DNA of 64,000 bases from Magicicada septendecula (Eukaryota > Arthropoda > Insecta > Hemiptera > Cicadidae), in NCBI GenBank assembly GCA_034769895.1, contig CM068370.1, positions 46,614,344-46,678,343 of the forward strand. Reading direction: 5' to 3'. Position numbers and translations under genes: made by a program. The notes under the pieces are model-generated. The model saw only the letters and a list, made by a program, of their open reading frames with translations, did not search any database and had not been told where the DNA came from. Shown one piece after another: positions 47,036 through 58,823 of this stretch (positions are counted from its first letter, which is position 1; each line of letters opens with the position of its first letter).

Positions 47036-48045
47036 AAAAAATCGGTATGGAGAACCATACATGACTTCCATATTCTAAGATTTATTTTTAAAATCATTTT
47101 CGAAATGAAATATTACCATAGAAACTACTTCTTTCTACTTACTGCTTCAGCCTTAACCACAGTACTGTGGTCACTAACATATACCACCTCACGTTATCGC
47201 ACTCGATTTTCACTGATGATGGAACTCAATGGCATTGCCGAAACGTCTGGTTTTGTAGAAAACATTGGACTACGGCCAAATATCCCGGGAAGGAATTTTA
47301 ACAAAAACTACTTCTTTGTTGCCGATAACGTTGTACACATATATATAAAATATATGCATAAAATTAATGGCTTGTATAAGTTAATGATTGATCTCCATTA
47401 AGTAGTGCTCAAGTTTCCAAAGTTTTAATATTATGATGTCCGCAATTAAAACATCAGAGCAGGTTTAGTGTGTATGAGGGTACACCGTGGACAAAAATTT
47501 TCAACATTTCCTATTGAGCGTTGCTTAGAATAAAGCTGTGAATCTACAGTGTACGTTTCACAGAACAAACACGCGGAAAAGAAGGAGCGCTCTGAAGTCA
47601 CTCATGGACCCTCAGCATCTTGCAGAGGGTTCATTCCCTAAAGACGAAAAGTCTGTCTATGAATCGTTCCTCTGTAAACACGTGCAGTTACACTGCCCAG
47701 CGATCCACAGGAAGCAAATCGCTATCCACGCTGGACACTTTTTCGGCTTGCATGCGTTATGTTGGTATGGGTTCGGCACTTTCCATTTAAAAACCGTGCA
47801 AATGTAAGAAAATAAACATGAATGAGGCCAGAAATAACGCGAATTGTGTGTGTGTGTGTCTTCCCTGCCTTTTCATTGCGGTAGTCATAATAATAAAATG
47901 GAAACGTAAACAGTACATAACTGAGAAAAAAATACATAAATGAAAAAACTACAATTTTATTGCCTGGCAACAAATTTATTTTATTTTTAACAATTACCAT
48001 TGTTTGAAAAAGTTTAAATGAATTTTCAAGTACTTTACTCTTGTT
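47036..48045 (+). repeat. Long arm B1 of the composite
   Basis: About 1 kb, starting CGGTATGGAGAACCATACAT. It contains the hammerhead-like CTGATGATGG...CCGAAACGTC (about 47214-47250), a CpG-richer middle with an 89-codon frame and a tail with TTGCCTGGCAACAAATTTAT. The reverse complement is B2 at 50836-51892. Confidence 0.9.
47538..47807 (+). CDS. Short frame shared by arms B1 and B2, unknown
   Basis: 89 codons including FHRTNTRKRRSALKSLMDPQ and VQLHCPAIHRKQIAIHAGHF. The inverted copy at 51111-51374 keeps about 80 codons of the same frame with few changes and then shifts frame. No domain is recognised. The shared frame may only reflect recent duplication, and the start codon and function are unproven. 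Confidence 0.2.
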   Translation: MNLQCTFHRTNTRKRRSALKSLMDPQHLAEGSFPKDEKSVYESFLCKHVQLHCPAIHRKQIAIHAGHFFGLHALCWYGFGTFHLKTVQM

Positions 48046-49675
48046 AAAACGTAAAAGGTTGCAGGTAAACTACCCCTTCCCCTTAACCGATCTTCACCAA
48101 AAACAATAGGTCTTGAGTACTCTACAAATCAGGCCTGTATGCAAAAAATTATTTGATTCTGTTTGAATTTGCGGCTGTTATCGTTTGCCATAGAAAATAC
48201 CCTTGTTAAAAAAAAGTTGCAGGTAAACTACCCCTTTCCCTTAACCGATCTTCACCAAAAACAATAGGTCTTGAGAACTCTACAATTCTGGGCTGTATAC
48301 GAAACATTATTTGATTCTGTTTGAATTTGCGGCTGTTATCGTTTGCCAAAAAAAAAATTACCCTTGATAAAAAACACCGTTGCAGGTAAACTACCCCTTC
48401 CCCTTAACCGATCTTCACCAAAAACAATAGGTCGTGAGTACTCTACAAATCAGGGCTGTGTGCAAAAAAGTATTTGATTCTGTTTGAATTTGCGGCAGTT
48501 ATCGTTTGCCATAGAAAAAAAATCATTTTCAGCCAAACAGCCAGGCTGTGTCTTACCTGCTTTTTTATTGCTGTATTAAATGAAAAATATTATATTACAT
48601 TAAAATGAAAAAATTATAATTTTATTGCCTGGCAACAAAATTATTTTATTTTTAACAATTACCATTGTTTCAAAACGTTAGAATAAATTTTCAAGTACTT
48701 TACTCTTGTTAAAACGTAAAAGGTTGCAGGTAAACTACCCCTTCCCCTTAACCGATCTTCACCAAAATCGAAAGTCATTGAGACCTCTACAATTCAAGGA
48801 GGTATGCAAAACATTATTTGATTCTGTTTGCATTTGCGGCTGTTATCGTTTGCCATAGAAAATACGCTTGATAAAAAAAACGTTGCAGGTAAACTACCCC
48901 TTCTCCTTAACCGATCTTCACCAAAAACAATAGGTCTTGAGAACTCTACAATTTAGGGCTGTATGCAAATAATCTTTTGATTCTGTTTGAATTTCCGGCT
49001 GTTATCGTTTGCCATAGGAAATACCCTTGTTAAAACATAAAACGTTACAGGTAAACTACCCCTTTCCCTTAACCGATCTTCACCAAAAACAATAGGTCTT
49101 GAGTACTCTACAAATCAGGGCTGTATGCAAAACATTATTTGATTCTGTTTGAATTTGCGGCTGTTATCGTTTGCCATAGAAAATACCCTTGTTAAAAAAA
49201 CGTTGCAGGTAAACTACCCCTTTCCCTCAACCGAACTTCACCAAAAACAATAGGTCTTGAGAACTCTACAATTTAGGGCTGTATGCAAATAATCTTTTGA
49301 TTCTGTTTGAATTTGCGGCTGTTATCGTTTGCCATAAGAAATACCCTTGTTAAAACATAAAACGTTACAGGTAAACTACCCCTTTCCCTTAACCGATCTT
49401 CACCAAAATCAGCAGATCTTGAGAACTCTACAATTCAGGGCTGTATGCGAAATATTATTTGATTCTGTTTAAATTTGCGGCTGTTATCGTTTGCCAAACA
49501 AACAAAATTACCCTTGCTAAAAAAAAACCGTTGCAGGTAAACTACCCCTTTCCCTCAACCGATCTTCACCAAAAACAATAGGTCGCGAGTACTCTGCAAA
49601 TCAGGGCTGTATGCAAAAAATTATTTGATTCTGTTTGAATTTGCGGCAGTTATCGTTTGCAAAAAAAAAAAAATC
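48046..49675 (+). repeat. Array of the 163-bp unit, nine copies in two blocks
   Basis: Three units (about 48046-48530), then a 170-bp spacer that repeats the tail of B1 (48535-48704), then six units. Unit spacing and core motifs match the first array. Confidence 0.9.
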
Positions 49676-50035
49676 TATAGACAGACAGACAGACAGACAC
49701 ACAGACACTTTCCGGAAAACGACTTTTTTCATGTTTTGAGTGTAGTAGAATCAGAATCTGCAATAATCTCGAACACGATTTTTTTTGCCATCACCATACT
49801 TCCATTCCTTAAGGAATATGGAAGTAAAAATCTACAGTTAGACACCCAGACAGCACACACACAGACACTTTCCGAAAAATTACTTTTTTTCATGTTTTGA
49901 GTGTAGTACAATCAGAATCTGCAATAATCTCGAACACGATTTTTTTTCCCATCACCATACTTCCATTTCCTTAAGGAACATGGAAGTAAAAGTCGTTATT
50001 CGAAAAGTGTCTGTGTGTGAGTCTGTCTCTGTCTG
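49676..50035. repeat. Centre of the composite with (CAGA)n
   Basis: CAGACAGACAGACAGACA is followed by two inverted copies of the 44.57-kb direct-repeat unit and then by GTGTCTGTGTGTGAGTCTGT in reverse sense. The orientation of the array switches here. Confidence 0.85.
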
Positions 50036-50835
50036 TAGATTTTTTTTCTATGGCAAACGATAACAGCCGCAAATTCAAACAGAATCAAATAATTTTTTGC
50101 ATACAGCCCTAAATTGTAGAGTACTCACGACCTATTGTTTTTGGTGAAGATCGGTTGAGGGAAAGGGGTAGTTTACCTGCAACGGTGTTTTTTATCAAGG
50201 GTAATTTTTTTTTTGGCAAACGATAACAGCCGCAAATTCAAACAGAATCAAATAATGCTTCGCATACAGACATGAATTATGGAGTTCTCAAGACCTATTG
50301 TTTTTGGTGAAGATCGGTTAAGGTAAAGGGGTAGTTTACCTGCTACGTTTTATGTTTTAACAAGGGTATTTTCTATGGCAAACGATAACAGCCACAAATT
50401 CAAACAGAATCAAATAATTTTTTGCATACTCCTCTAAATTGTAGAGTTCTCAAGACCTATTGTTTTTGGTGAAGATCGGTTGAGGGAAAGGGGTAGTTTA
50501 CCTGTAACGTTTTATGTTTTAACAAGGGTATTTTCTATGGCAAACGATAACAGCCGCAAATTCAAACAGAATCAAATAATTTTTTGCATGCAACTCTGAA
50601 TTGTAGAGTTTTCAAGACCTATTGTTTTTGGTGAAGATCGGTTAAGGGGAAGGGGTAGTTTACCAGCAACGTTTTTTTATCAAGGGTAATTTTCTATGGC
50701 AAACGATAACAGCCGCAAATTCAAACAGAATCAAATAATTTTTTGTATACGTCCCTGAAATGTAGAGATCTCAAGGACTTTTGATTTTGGTGAAGATCGG
50801 TTAAGGGGAAGGGGTAGTTTACCTGCAACCTTTTA
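50036..50835 (-). repeat. Inverted array of the 163-bp unit, five copies
   Basis: The reverse-complement marker GTAGTTTACCTGCAAC (variants CTGTAAC and CAGCAAC) recurs about every 160 bp, together with CGATAACAGCCGCAAATTC. Confidence 0.93.
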
Positions 50836-51892
50836 CGTTTTAATAACAGTAAAGTACTTGAAAATTCATTTAAACTTTTTCAAACAATGGTAATTGTTAA
50901 AAATAAAATAATTTTGTTGCCAGGCAATAAAATTATAATTTTTTCATTGTAATGTAAATCATGTATGAGAGAAAATATATCGTTCGTGGCAGGCAAGCAT
51001 ATCTCAGTTATGTAATGCTTACGTTTCCATTTTATTATTATGACTACCGCAATAAAAAGGCAGGGAACACACACACACACAATTCGCGTTATTTCTGGCC
51101 TCACTCTTGTTTATTTTCTTACATTTGCACGCTTTCTAAATGGAAAGTGCCGAAACCCATACCAACATAACGCGTGCAAGCCGAAAAAGTGTCCAGCGTG
51201 GATAGCGATTTGCTTCCTGTGGATCGCTGGGCAGTGTAACTGCACGTGTTTACAGAGGAACGATTCATAGACAGACTTTTCGTCTTTAGGGAATGAACCC
51301 TCTGCAATATGCTGAGGGTCCATGAGAGACTTCGGAGCGCTCCTTCTTTTCCGCGTGTTTGTTCTGTGAAACATACACTGTAGATTCGCAGCTTTACTCT
51401 AAGCAACGCTCAATAGGAAATGTTGAAAATTTTTGTCCACGGTGTACCCTCATACACACTAAACTTGCTCTGATGTTTTAATTACGGACATCATAATATT
51501 AAAACTTTGGAAACTTGAGCACTACTTAATGGAGATAAAACATTAACTTATACAAGTCATTAATTTTATGCATATTTTTTATATACATGTGTACAACGTT
51601 ATCGGTAACAAAGAAGTAGTTTTTGTTAAAATTCCTTCCCGGGATGTTTGGCCGTAGCCCAATGTTTTCTACAAAACCAGACGTTTCGGCAATGTCATCG
51701 ACTTACATCATCAGTGAAAATCGAATGCGATAACGTGAGGTGGTATACGTTAGTGACCACAGTACTGTGGTTAAGGCTGAAGCAGTAAGTAGAAAGAAGT
51801 AGTTTCATGGTAATATTTCATTTCGAAAATGATTTTAAATATAAATCTTAGAACATGGAAGTTATGTATGGTTCTCCATACCGATTTTTACG
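50836..51892 (-). repeat. Inverted long arm B2 of the composite
   Basis: Reverse complement of B1, ending TATGGTTCTCCATACCG. It keeps the hammerhead-like CTGATGATG...CCGAAACG on the minus strand (about 51675-51715). Confidence 0.9.
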
Positions 51893-51961
51893 TTTAATTT
51901 TGTCATACTGGTATGCTATTTTTACATTAAAGTAATAGTTTCCAAAATATTCACAATATTT

Positions 51962-52049
51962 AATTGCATTCACTCCAACTGGGATCTCATTAATGTCATC
52001 AACTCTCTGGGTGGATACTTTTGCAACAATGTTTTTCAATGAGTGACTG
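51962..52049. repeat. 88-bp segment duplicated at 62680-62766
   Basis: TTGCATTCACTCCAACTGGG to CAATGAGTGACTG matches 62682-62766 closely. In both places it directly abuts the left end of a hAT copy, so it is the shared original target region. Confidence 0.85.
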
Positions 52050-52901
52050 CAGTGGCGGCTGGTGGTTGAAAAATTTGGGGGTTGCAGTTGGGTTGGATGG
52101 TATTAAATTGTTTTATTCTCTGAACAGAAAATGTCCAAGTCTCCTCGCCTCCAAACAATACACAAGGAAAGCAAAATAATGCAATTTTCTTGTCACACCC
52201 ACGTAACCACGAATATATATTGTATAAATCTTTTTTGAATTTACGATTAAATATTCTGTTACCTGATTTTACACTTTGATTAGAATTTGAAAGGTCTGGT
52301 GTAGGTCTACCTACTCTCTTTAATTTCATTTTTTTCTTTAATAGGACGTAAACTGAACAGCATTTTTGTTAAGTTTACAACAGAATTAATTGCGTCCTAC
52401 CAGTTAAATATAATAAATATCTTACATTATGACACCTTAATTCTTTACATGTACTATTATTTACATTTAACGATGAACTGGATTGACACTTAACTGACAC
52501 CATCAATGAACTTCCAACCCGGCGCACATGTTATTTACCAACAGACTGGTGGCGCCATGAGGTACAAGCAGGGTTTGCAGTTCCTAATCACACCAAGCGA
52601 GCCTATACCGCTGTAATAGGAACAACCAAGTCTAGCCAGCCAGAGCACTACTCCATTGTATTTTCCGAAATACAAAGCGCGTCACAGTTGGTGCACACTT
52701 GCCATGTACACCGCAGCAAGAGCGTGTACGGTTTTTAGTAATTGCTCTGCGCTTTTCAATCGGCAAATGATTAATTACGATGACTTAGCTTGAAAACACT
52801 ATTATTAGTTATTGTTTTATTCATAATTCTATTATATAAAATGCAATTCGGCATTTAATAGGGGTTGTGCAACCGTGGAACCTAAGCACAGGCCGCCACT
52901 G
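52050..52901 (-). mobile_element. hAT element remnant, copy 2
   Basis: The left end CAGTGGCGGCTGGTGG and right end GGCCGCCACTG match copy 1 (6560). The left flank is AGTGACTG. The right flank CATGAATT does not match it, so the right side was exchanged after insertion. The minus strand keeps the transposase N-terminus. Most of the catalytic domain is missing. Confidence 0.85.
52072..52329 (-). pseudogene. hAT transposase N-terminal zinc-finger fragment
   Basis: The minus-strand frame contains NRIFNRKFKKDLYNIYSWLR, then CDKKIALFCFPCVLFGG and ETWT. This matches the TTF-type zinc finger (W...D.....CFPC.LF) found at the N-terminus of hAT transposases of the ZMYM1-like group. The domestication-like DDE region and C-terminal dimerisation domain are absent, so it cannot transpose by itself. 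Confidence 0.7.
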
Positions 52902-52909
52902 CATGAATT

Positions 52910-54596
52910 ATACATAAAGTCCACAACTACACAGCACTCACACAGTAATAACCAATATACTATTAATAGTTACAAGCCGATTTGCAGTCCATTTTGCTTA
53001 TTTCTGTTCAAGTAATGATCGACGAAACATATACCCTGTATATGCCTCTCCCACCAGCTTTAATTTGTGCGGTGGTATTGTTGAAGCATCTCATCGTCTG
53101 CTGGGTATTTTTAGGACTATGCCCCAAACGGTTGGATTGTGCCAGGTAACGAGGCTCTCGGTCGATGAAAAGGCAGGAATGAGACCATCTGGCAATAAGA
53201 CTGCAGGGCCAATGTGGATGGGAGTTGCAACGGTCAATCACCATCATATCACAGGTCATCAAGTGGAGTAATGTAGACAATATGATTGTCATGTAATCAA
53301 CCCAGTTTGCTAGGTATCTGCCAAAATGGGTCAAAGGGCAGACTTTGGGTTCTTTAAATGCTCAAACATCAGGAAAGTTCACAGGCGAGGATAGTGAACA
53401 ATTGTATGTAAGAACTATAGGCAGCCTGTAAAGTTATATAATGTTCGCCCCTACTTCCCCAAAATTACTACTTACCCTTTCTCTGTTAAACTTAGCTTTT
53501 GTAAAACACCCCAGAAGATTCCAAACACATTTAAAGGTCGCCACGATGTCTTGAGGTGAACATCAAAACCATAATACACTTACCATTACATAATTTAGAT
53601 GCTTCAATGCCCTTAAGTAACTTATTCCCAGGTTCGTTTAGACGAATTTTGATGCAGACTCAGGTTATGGGTGTGGTGTAATAAATATTCTAACACATTT
53701 TTATCGTTAAATCAAAAATCATTTTCTTTTATTTAAAAAATTATTTTCTTTATCCTTCTTACTTCTTTAATGTTATCTATCTAACAATTCTACGATATGA
53801 AATTACTTAGTTAAATAGCATATGTTTCAAGGCAACCCAGTACTTCGAATACACTCTCTCTCTTTCTATTTTAACCCCCTCTAAATTTGAGCTCTCATTT
53901 TAATTGATTTATGTATTTAAAAGTTTTAAATTGAAATTTTTTGATAGTTGGCCAATTTTATCTAAAGTACTTATCCATTCTTTAGATGTCTCCAAGTTGT
54001 TACACCACCACTGTTAATTCACGGTTTCCATAGAACACTCCGAAAAAAAATTTAAACTGTTATAATTTGAAGATTATTGCTGATTGATCACTTCGACGTT
54101 CTTTACGATTATTTTAGATCAATTTAACTAACATTTTGGTCGGCCGACTCTAAATTGCTCGCGAGCACTATTTTACTTGACCGCGTGGTCCTAGTCGACT
54201 GCCTCGCTTGGTGACGCGCTTCCTTAATTCACCTCGTGGTCACCAACCGGAAGTCTTTTCACAACTCGCTTTCCCATTGGCTGTAGAATGTTCCAGAATA
54301 TTTCAAGAGATCTCACGAGAGATGGTAAGCAGTTCACGTTGCTAACACATGGTTGATTCTACGCCGCAAGCTACGCATTTTCTGATGACCTCTTTGTCCT
54401 TTGTTACAATTCCAACCGTACCTGCCCCTAACTGGTACCGATTAAGCCATAGGGTGTTTATTAATAAGTTTTAGTACACGTTGATTATAAAATATGGTCT
54501 TACCACTTTTGCCCCATTACAAGCCGAATCAAGACTGGTACACAGCCAGACAAAATCCAGGCAGGCTGTGTACTTAGACACAGCGCTTACACAATG
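52910..54596. other. Unassigned DNA, locally CpG-richer
   Basis: Around 53040-53290 and 54120-54440 the sequence is GC-richer, with short overlapping frames on both strands that I cannot assign. No splice-flanked exon was convincing. Confidence 0.3.
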
Positions 54597-55417
54597 TGTA
54601 ATGTGTCTAAATTTATTTAAATATTATTGTGTAATTTCATAAATTCTATAACATGTAAAGATGAGGCCCCTTTGAGGTGACACGAGAGCCAGTAAATTTC
54701 CATGGCCTTATAAGGTTATAACGAAAATCTATTTATAGCCAGTGACCAATACCTCAAGTATTTGTTGACGAAAAACAATTTGCAACAAAGTTAAAAAGCG
54801 AAACTCAACTCAACGGAACGGGATAATATTGAGGACGAGACGTACAGTGGGGAGCGGGGTGAAGCAGTTTGAGACGCCCCAAACGGAAATTTGTAACACT
54901 GAGTGCCAGTCGACATTCATCTTTCGCTGTCTGCAGCAGCAATCGCGGGTGCCCGCATACAACAGAAAATGTGAATTTATATATATTTCAAAATACAAAC
55001 AGTTTTTGGCTAAATATTCATCCATAATTGCAGTAAATTGACAGTTTGGCAGTAAAATGTGAAAGTGCAACAGTAAAATACAACAGTAAAACAACGCACG
55101 CCATGTGGTGAAATTCTACGCAGCATAATCAAGGGAAGTAGACATTTCAACAATAAATAGCATTTCAAAATTATTTAAAATACTGGCATTTTTAAATTGA
55201 GCTCAGTAAAAAAGAAATGTAGAAGTGTGAAAGTGTGCGTGATTGAGTGAATGACAAAATATAGGCCTAACCAGAAGTGTTGAGTTGCGTAATTTCTGAT
55301 ATACGTAGTAATATTTTGATATCGTAGTTTATTGATAATCAGTTTTACGCCTTAAGGCGGAATAGGTATGTTCATGATCTAATTTATGTTTTCAAGAGAA
55401 CATAACTAATGTTCTAC
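54597..55417 (+). repeat. 5' LTR of element 3, left part
   Basis: Homologous to 61454-62275 with few differences. Interrupted at the GTTCTAC target by the P element, and it resumes at 58656. Confidence 0.88.
55411..55417. repeat. Target duplication of the P element, left
   Basis: GTTCTAC here and at 58649-58655 flanks the P element. The uninterrupted right LTR has the related single sequence GTTATAT at this point. Confidence 0.75.
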
Positions 55418-58400
55418 CATAGCCTATAGAACAAGGAAGTCAACTCACTCTCGCTGTAACCTGGCCCAGCCGGCAGATCGCACTCGTGTCGTTACGGATC
55501 CAACAAGCGAGACAATTTGTTGTTATGATTACGTTTAATGCAGACGCCAAATAATATCTGTACTTAAGAGACACAGTTATCACACATATCGACGTATTAT
55601 TATTTGAGGAATCTAATAACCAGTTAACTATCTGTGAGGTAACCGGATATGTCGCGGTACGATAACACATCAAGATAAAAAGTGCTTACATTTCTAATAT
55701 CTGTGTGTCAAACCAAATAAAATTACCCTGAACTCACCGTGATTGCATCAGCTGTCGGAAACCTTGGACAACTTCCGCGAAGACTTGGCTTTCTTGGATG
55801 ATAGGAGCTCCTTCCTCAGTTCCTTGGTGCGGAAGAAAAAACGACACTTGAGGTAGTGGAAAATTAACTTTCCCGCAAGTTCACTTCTGTGGTCACCACT
55901 GCATCCTAAATCTGAAGAGCCGACTAAGATAGAATCAATGCTATCCAAACAGTTGAAAAATATGTCGCCCCATAAATTATGTTCCGAGCGAAGTTTCTCT
56001 GAGATGACCGCATCTGCTTGTAAAAGCGACTGGAGTATGCAACGGGAGGGGTATGTTAAATACCTGACATCTTTATCGTAACCATAATCTTTCAAGGAAG
56101 TAAACATTGCTACCGAAGGGTCAGGAACTTGTTCACTAGACAGTGTACGAATACACTGTGGATAATTAATATACTTGTCACTTTTTTTCACTATGTAGCC
56201 TGCCAGATAGAACACTAAATTCTGCTTAACGAGGTCTGCTTGATATGGGAGGGTGATTTCATTTTCCCAGTCAGTCACTACAATTTTATCTTTGATTTTC
56301 ATCTCTACACTGTCCTTAATTTCTTTGCTCCTCTGTGCACTTTCTCTAGCCATTGCGCGCATCTGATTTACAAACGAAGTAAGGGGTGCTTCTACTTTGG
56401 GTTCGCTGTTTGCTGACGAATTTAGAACAAGTTTCGTTGGAACATATATGGATTGCAACATATGTAAATGTAAAAAGTCGACGGTCGAAGGATGATCATC
56501 ACAACTTAGAGATCTCAAAATTCCGAAATGACGCTCTAAGGGATCTTGATTAAATTTAGCAGTTAAAACATAGGTAAATCTCTAGCCCACAAAAATTCCG
56601 ATATTTCAAGAGTACTTGTCAGGGTTACTCTCAATGATTCCATAGTTCTTGAGGACGCAAATGTGTTCTTCTGAGTTTTGATATTTTCTAAAAATTCGAA
56701 TAGAAGTTTGTGTGAGGGAGAACCTTTGTATAGTCCTTTTACGGGCAACGTAGAGTTCAGGACATTCACAAGGTTATTGAGATCTCTGGTTAAACATTCA
56801 GTATTCTCACTGCCACGAAACTCATTAGGCTTCATTTCTCTGAAAAATCTAATTGCATTTGCTACACTGTTGCTAAATAGCTGAAAAGCCAACCTCGCGT
56901 TCATTCTTTGAAATGAGTTAGGGTCTTTGTGGGAGGATGTCAACTTCGGGCAGCTTCGAAGACCGGCGAATTCACATGATGTGTCAATTTTAAATAACTT
57001 TCGATAAAATTTATAATTCACTTCTGTGCTTTTATATATCAAATTTACTTTGTCGTGGAAATGATTGCGAATGCATTTAAAAATATGAACACTATCGGAG
57101 AACGCCCATATTTTCCTTTTGTGGTCAACTGGATTTTCAATAAAGCACTTTGTTTTCCCCTCCTTTCCTGAGATCCCTAGAATCGTCCAGACCCTTTTAT
57201 TAGACTGGCTACCATCACACGTGAATGCTATCACTTTCACTCCAGATTGTTCTAATTGAATAATAACTTGAATTAATATTTTTGAAAGTATGTCCCCATG
57301 AGTGACATTTTTACTTGCATAAATTGCCACGGGCTGGATCCAATTACACAGCAAAGGAACGAACATAAACACAAGGGCATGATTTGCTAGAATATTCTTA
57401 TTGCTGTCCGGAGTCTCATCACCTAAATCAACAAAACCATCAATTTTCAAAGTGGACGAATTGAATCTAATGTCCTCCCTTAATTTTACTTCATAGAAAA
57501 TGAGAATTCCTAATCGTTTATTTTCATCTTTCTCATTTGCGTAAGCTTCCTTAATCGCATTTATGGCGTTTCCGTTCACACCATAATTACTCTTAAAACC
57601 TTTACACAGTTTTCTCAGGTGAGATTCTGAAGGCAAAGGTAGTAATTCATGCTTCAGACAATGTCTGTAACCTCTAGGCGATTTTATTTTTAACAGCAAA
57701 CTGTCCAATATAAATTCATTTGAATATCGCATGCCTTTGGAACGAGCGTTACATTTCTTCAGCATCGTGTCAACCAGAAATTTTTGTTTCTTACTTAGAC
57801 AACTTAAGCGATCCTCTGCTTCAGTCGAAATGATTTGGCGCGTCTTTCTTTCAAGCAAATTTATTTTAGCTTTGGAAACTGCTAATTTATTTTGTGTTCT
57901 TTTTAAGTTTCTTATTCTTTTCTTCAAATTTTGAATAACTGGTGGATCATGAGCACTAGAATTGGTTAATTTAGATGTAGAGGGAAGATTATGATTAGGG
58001 TCGATTACTTCTAAAATATTGCATTTAGCGCTGTTGCCACTAGCTGCGGACTCCTTGCGTGATTCCCGTTTCACAGGGGATTTCCGAACCTTTAATTTTT
58101 TACTTAAATAAGAAGGCAAGCTAGGAACAATATGTGGAACAGCACCCGGCTTCAAGGTCCATCTAATTCTCGGAATTTCCACATGTTTCCCATCAGTAAC
58201 AAAGGAATCTGCTTTAATTAAAAGAGCATAAGCAAAATGGCATTCACAAACGGCAGATTTACGCGTAAGTGGGATATCTTTCCTTGGAATCGCCCTAGCC
58301 CACGCTGAAAACAGCTTCTCATCTTTAGGAGGTGTAAAGAAATGTTTACCTTTATCTGTTCTACATCCAGAGCGACATCCCGGCACCACGAAACAGGCCG

Positions 58401-58648
58401 GCATTTTTATTGATAATGATCTTACGAATATATCACACACTTCGGCTTACACACTCACACGTATACGACTTTATTTTGCACTTATCTTTTACGAAAATAG
58501 CCAGCATACACGCACGTGCACAGCCTAGCAACTACACATCTGGATCTGAGTCGACTGTGGCGCACTCTCTACAGCGTGCCTTCAGCCGTCCCATTGTCGC
58601 AATGCTTTACAAGCGGGAGTGAGCACACTTTCCCTTCTGCTCGCTATG
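55418..58648 (-). mobile_element. P element, 3231 bp
   Basis: The ends begin CATAGCC on the left and (reverse complement) CATAGCG on the right. They stay similar over about 45 bp, including CTCACTCTCGC and CTCACTCCCGC. A 7-bp repeat GTTCTAC flanks it; P elements usually make 8 bp. The interior carries a THAP-type P transposase on the minus strand with one visible frame break. It sits inside the 5' LTR of element 3, so it is younger than that insertion. Confidence 0.9.
55748..58404 (-). pseudogene. P element transposase (THAP domain), one frameshift
   Basis: The ATG at 58404 gives MPACFVVPGC, a THAP zinc finger (Cys4, Cys10, Cys53, His56, Trp35 and an AVPHIVP end near residue 90). A leucine-rich coiled coil follows (about 150-200). 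The catalytic region shows LKIDGFVDLGD, FTCDGSQSNKRVW and DSVHIFKCIRNHF. The first frame stops at 56563. The next frame resumes at once with NQDPLERHFG and RSLSCDDHPS, and later NLVFYLAGYIVKKSD, to a stop at 55748. Both parts total about 885 residues (Drosophila P about 750, THAP9 about 900). The break near 56565 looks like a one-base loss, because a conserved motif crosses it. No other stop was seen. Confidence 0.88.
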
Positions 58649-58655
58649 GTTCTAC

Positions 58656-58762
58656 TTTACTCGAAACACGCATTGTGTTAATTGTATTTGCATATTTTTC
58701 TCTGCCAATTTGACGCCCTCACAGGGACAAATTTAATTACTCAATTACAGAGTAACATTGCA
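58656..58762 (+). repeat. 5' LTR of element 3, right part
   Basis: Resumes after the P element and ends ATTGCA. It corresponds to about 62282-62422 of the right LTR, with internal differences. GACGCCCGAATTTACAGGGA follows it and may be the primer-binding region. Confidence 0.7.
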
Positions 58763-58823
58763 GTTGACGCCCGAATTTACAGGGACATTGTAAATTAAAA
58801 TTGATTTACAATTTAGTCGAAAA

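Larger units (their letters stand above)
44572..51892. repeat. Large inverted and tandem repeat composite, about 7.3 kb
   Basis: The layout is a pair of 116-bp direct repeats (44572-44776), a terminal-type unit (44780-45085), a tandem array (45245-47035), a long arm B1 (47036-48045), two more array blocks (48046-48530 and 48705-49675), a palindromic centre (49676-50035), an inverted array (50036-50835) and an inverted arm B2 (50836-51892). The outer arms B1 and B2 are about 1 kb each and nearly complementary. No transposase was recognised. Fold-back-like DNA elements or a Penelope-derived satellite are possible origins. Confidence 0.8.

Noticed and set aside
45245-50835. Regularly spaced repeats considered as a CRISPR array
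   Set aside because: Units of about 163 bp are repeated as wholes with no unique spacers, in two orientations, in eukaryotic DNA.
52036-52071. hAT frame extended past the element's left end
   Set aside because: The last codons run through the terminal repeat and into the target, so they are not part of the ancestral protein.
53008-53334. Overlapping frames on both strands near 53.1 kb
   Set aside because: No domain, splice site or repeat end supports either strand, so they were not called as genes.
56518-56563. Gap between the two P transposase frames considered as an intron
   Set aside because: Removing the only plausible GT-AG stretch would delete a motif (NQDPLERHFG) conserved in P transposases. 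A one-base frameshift explains it better.
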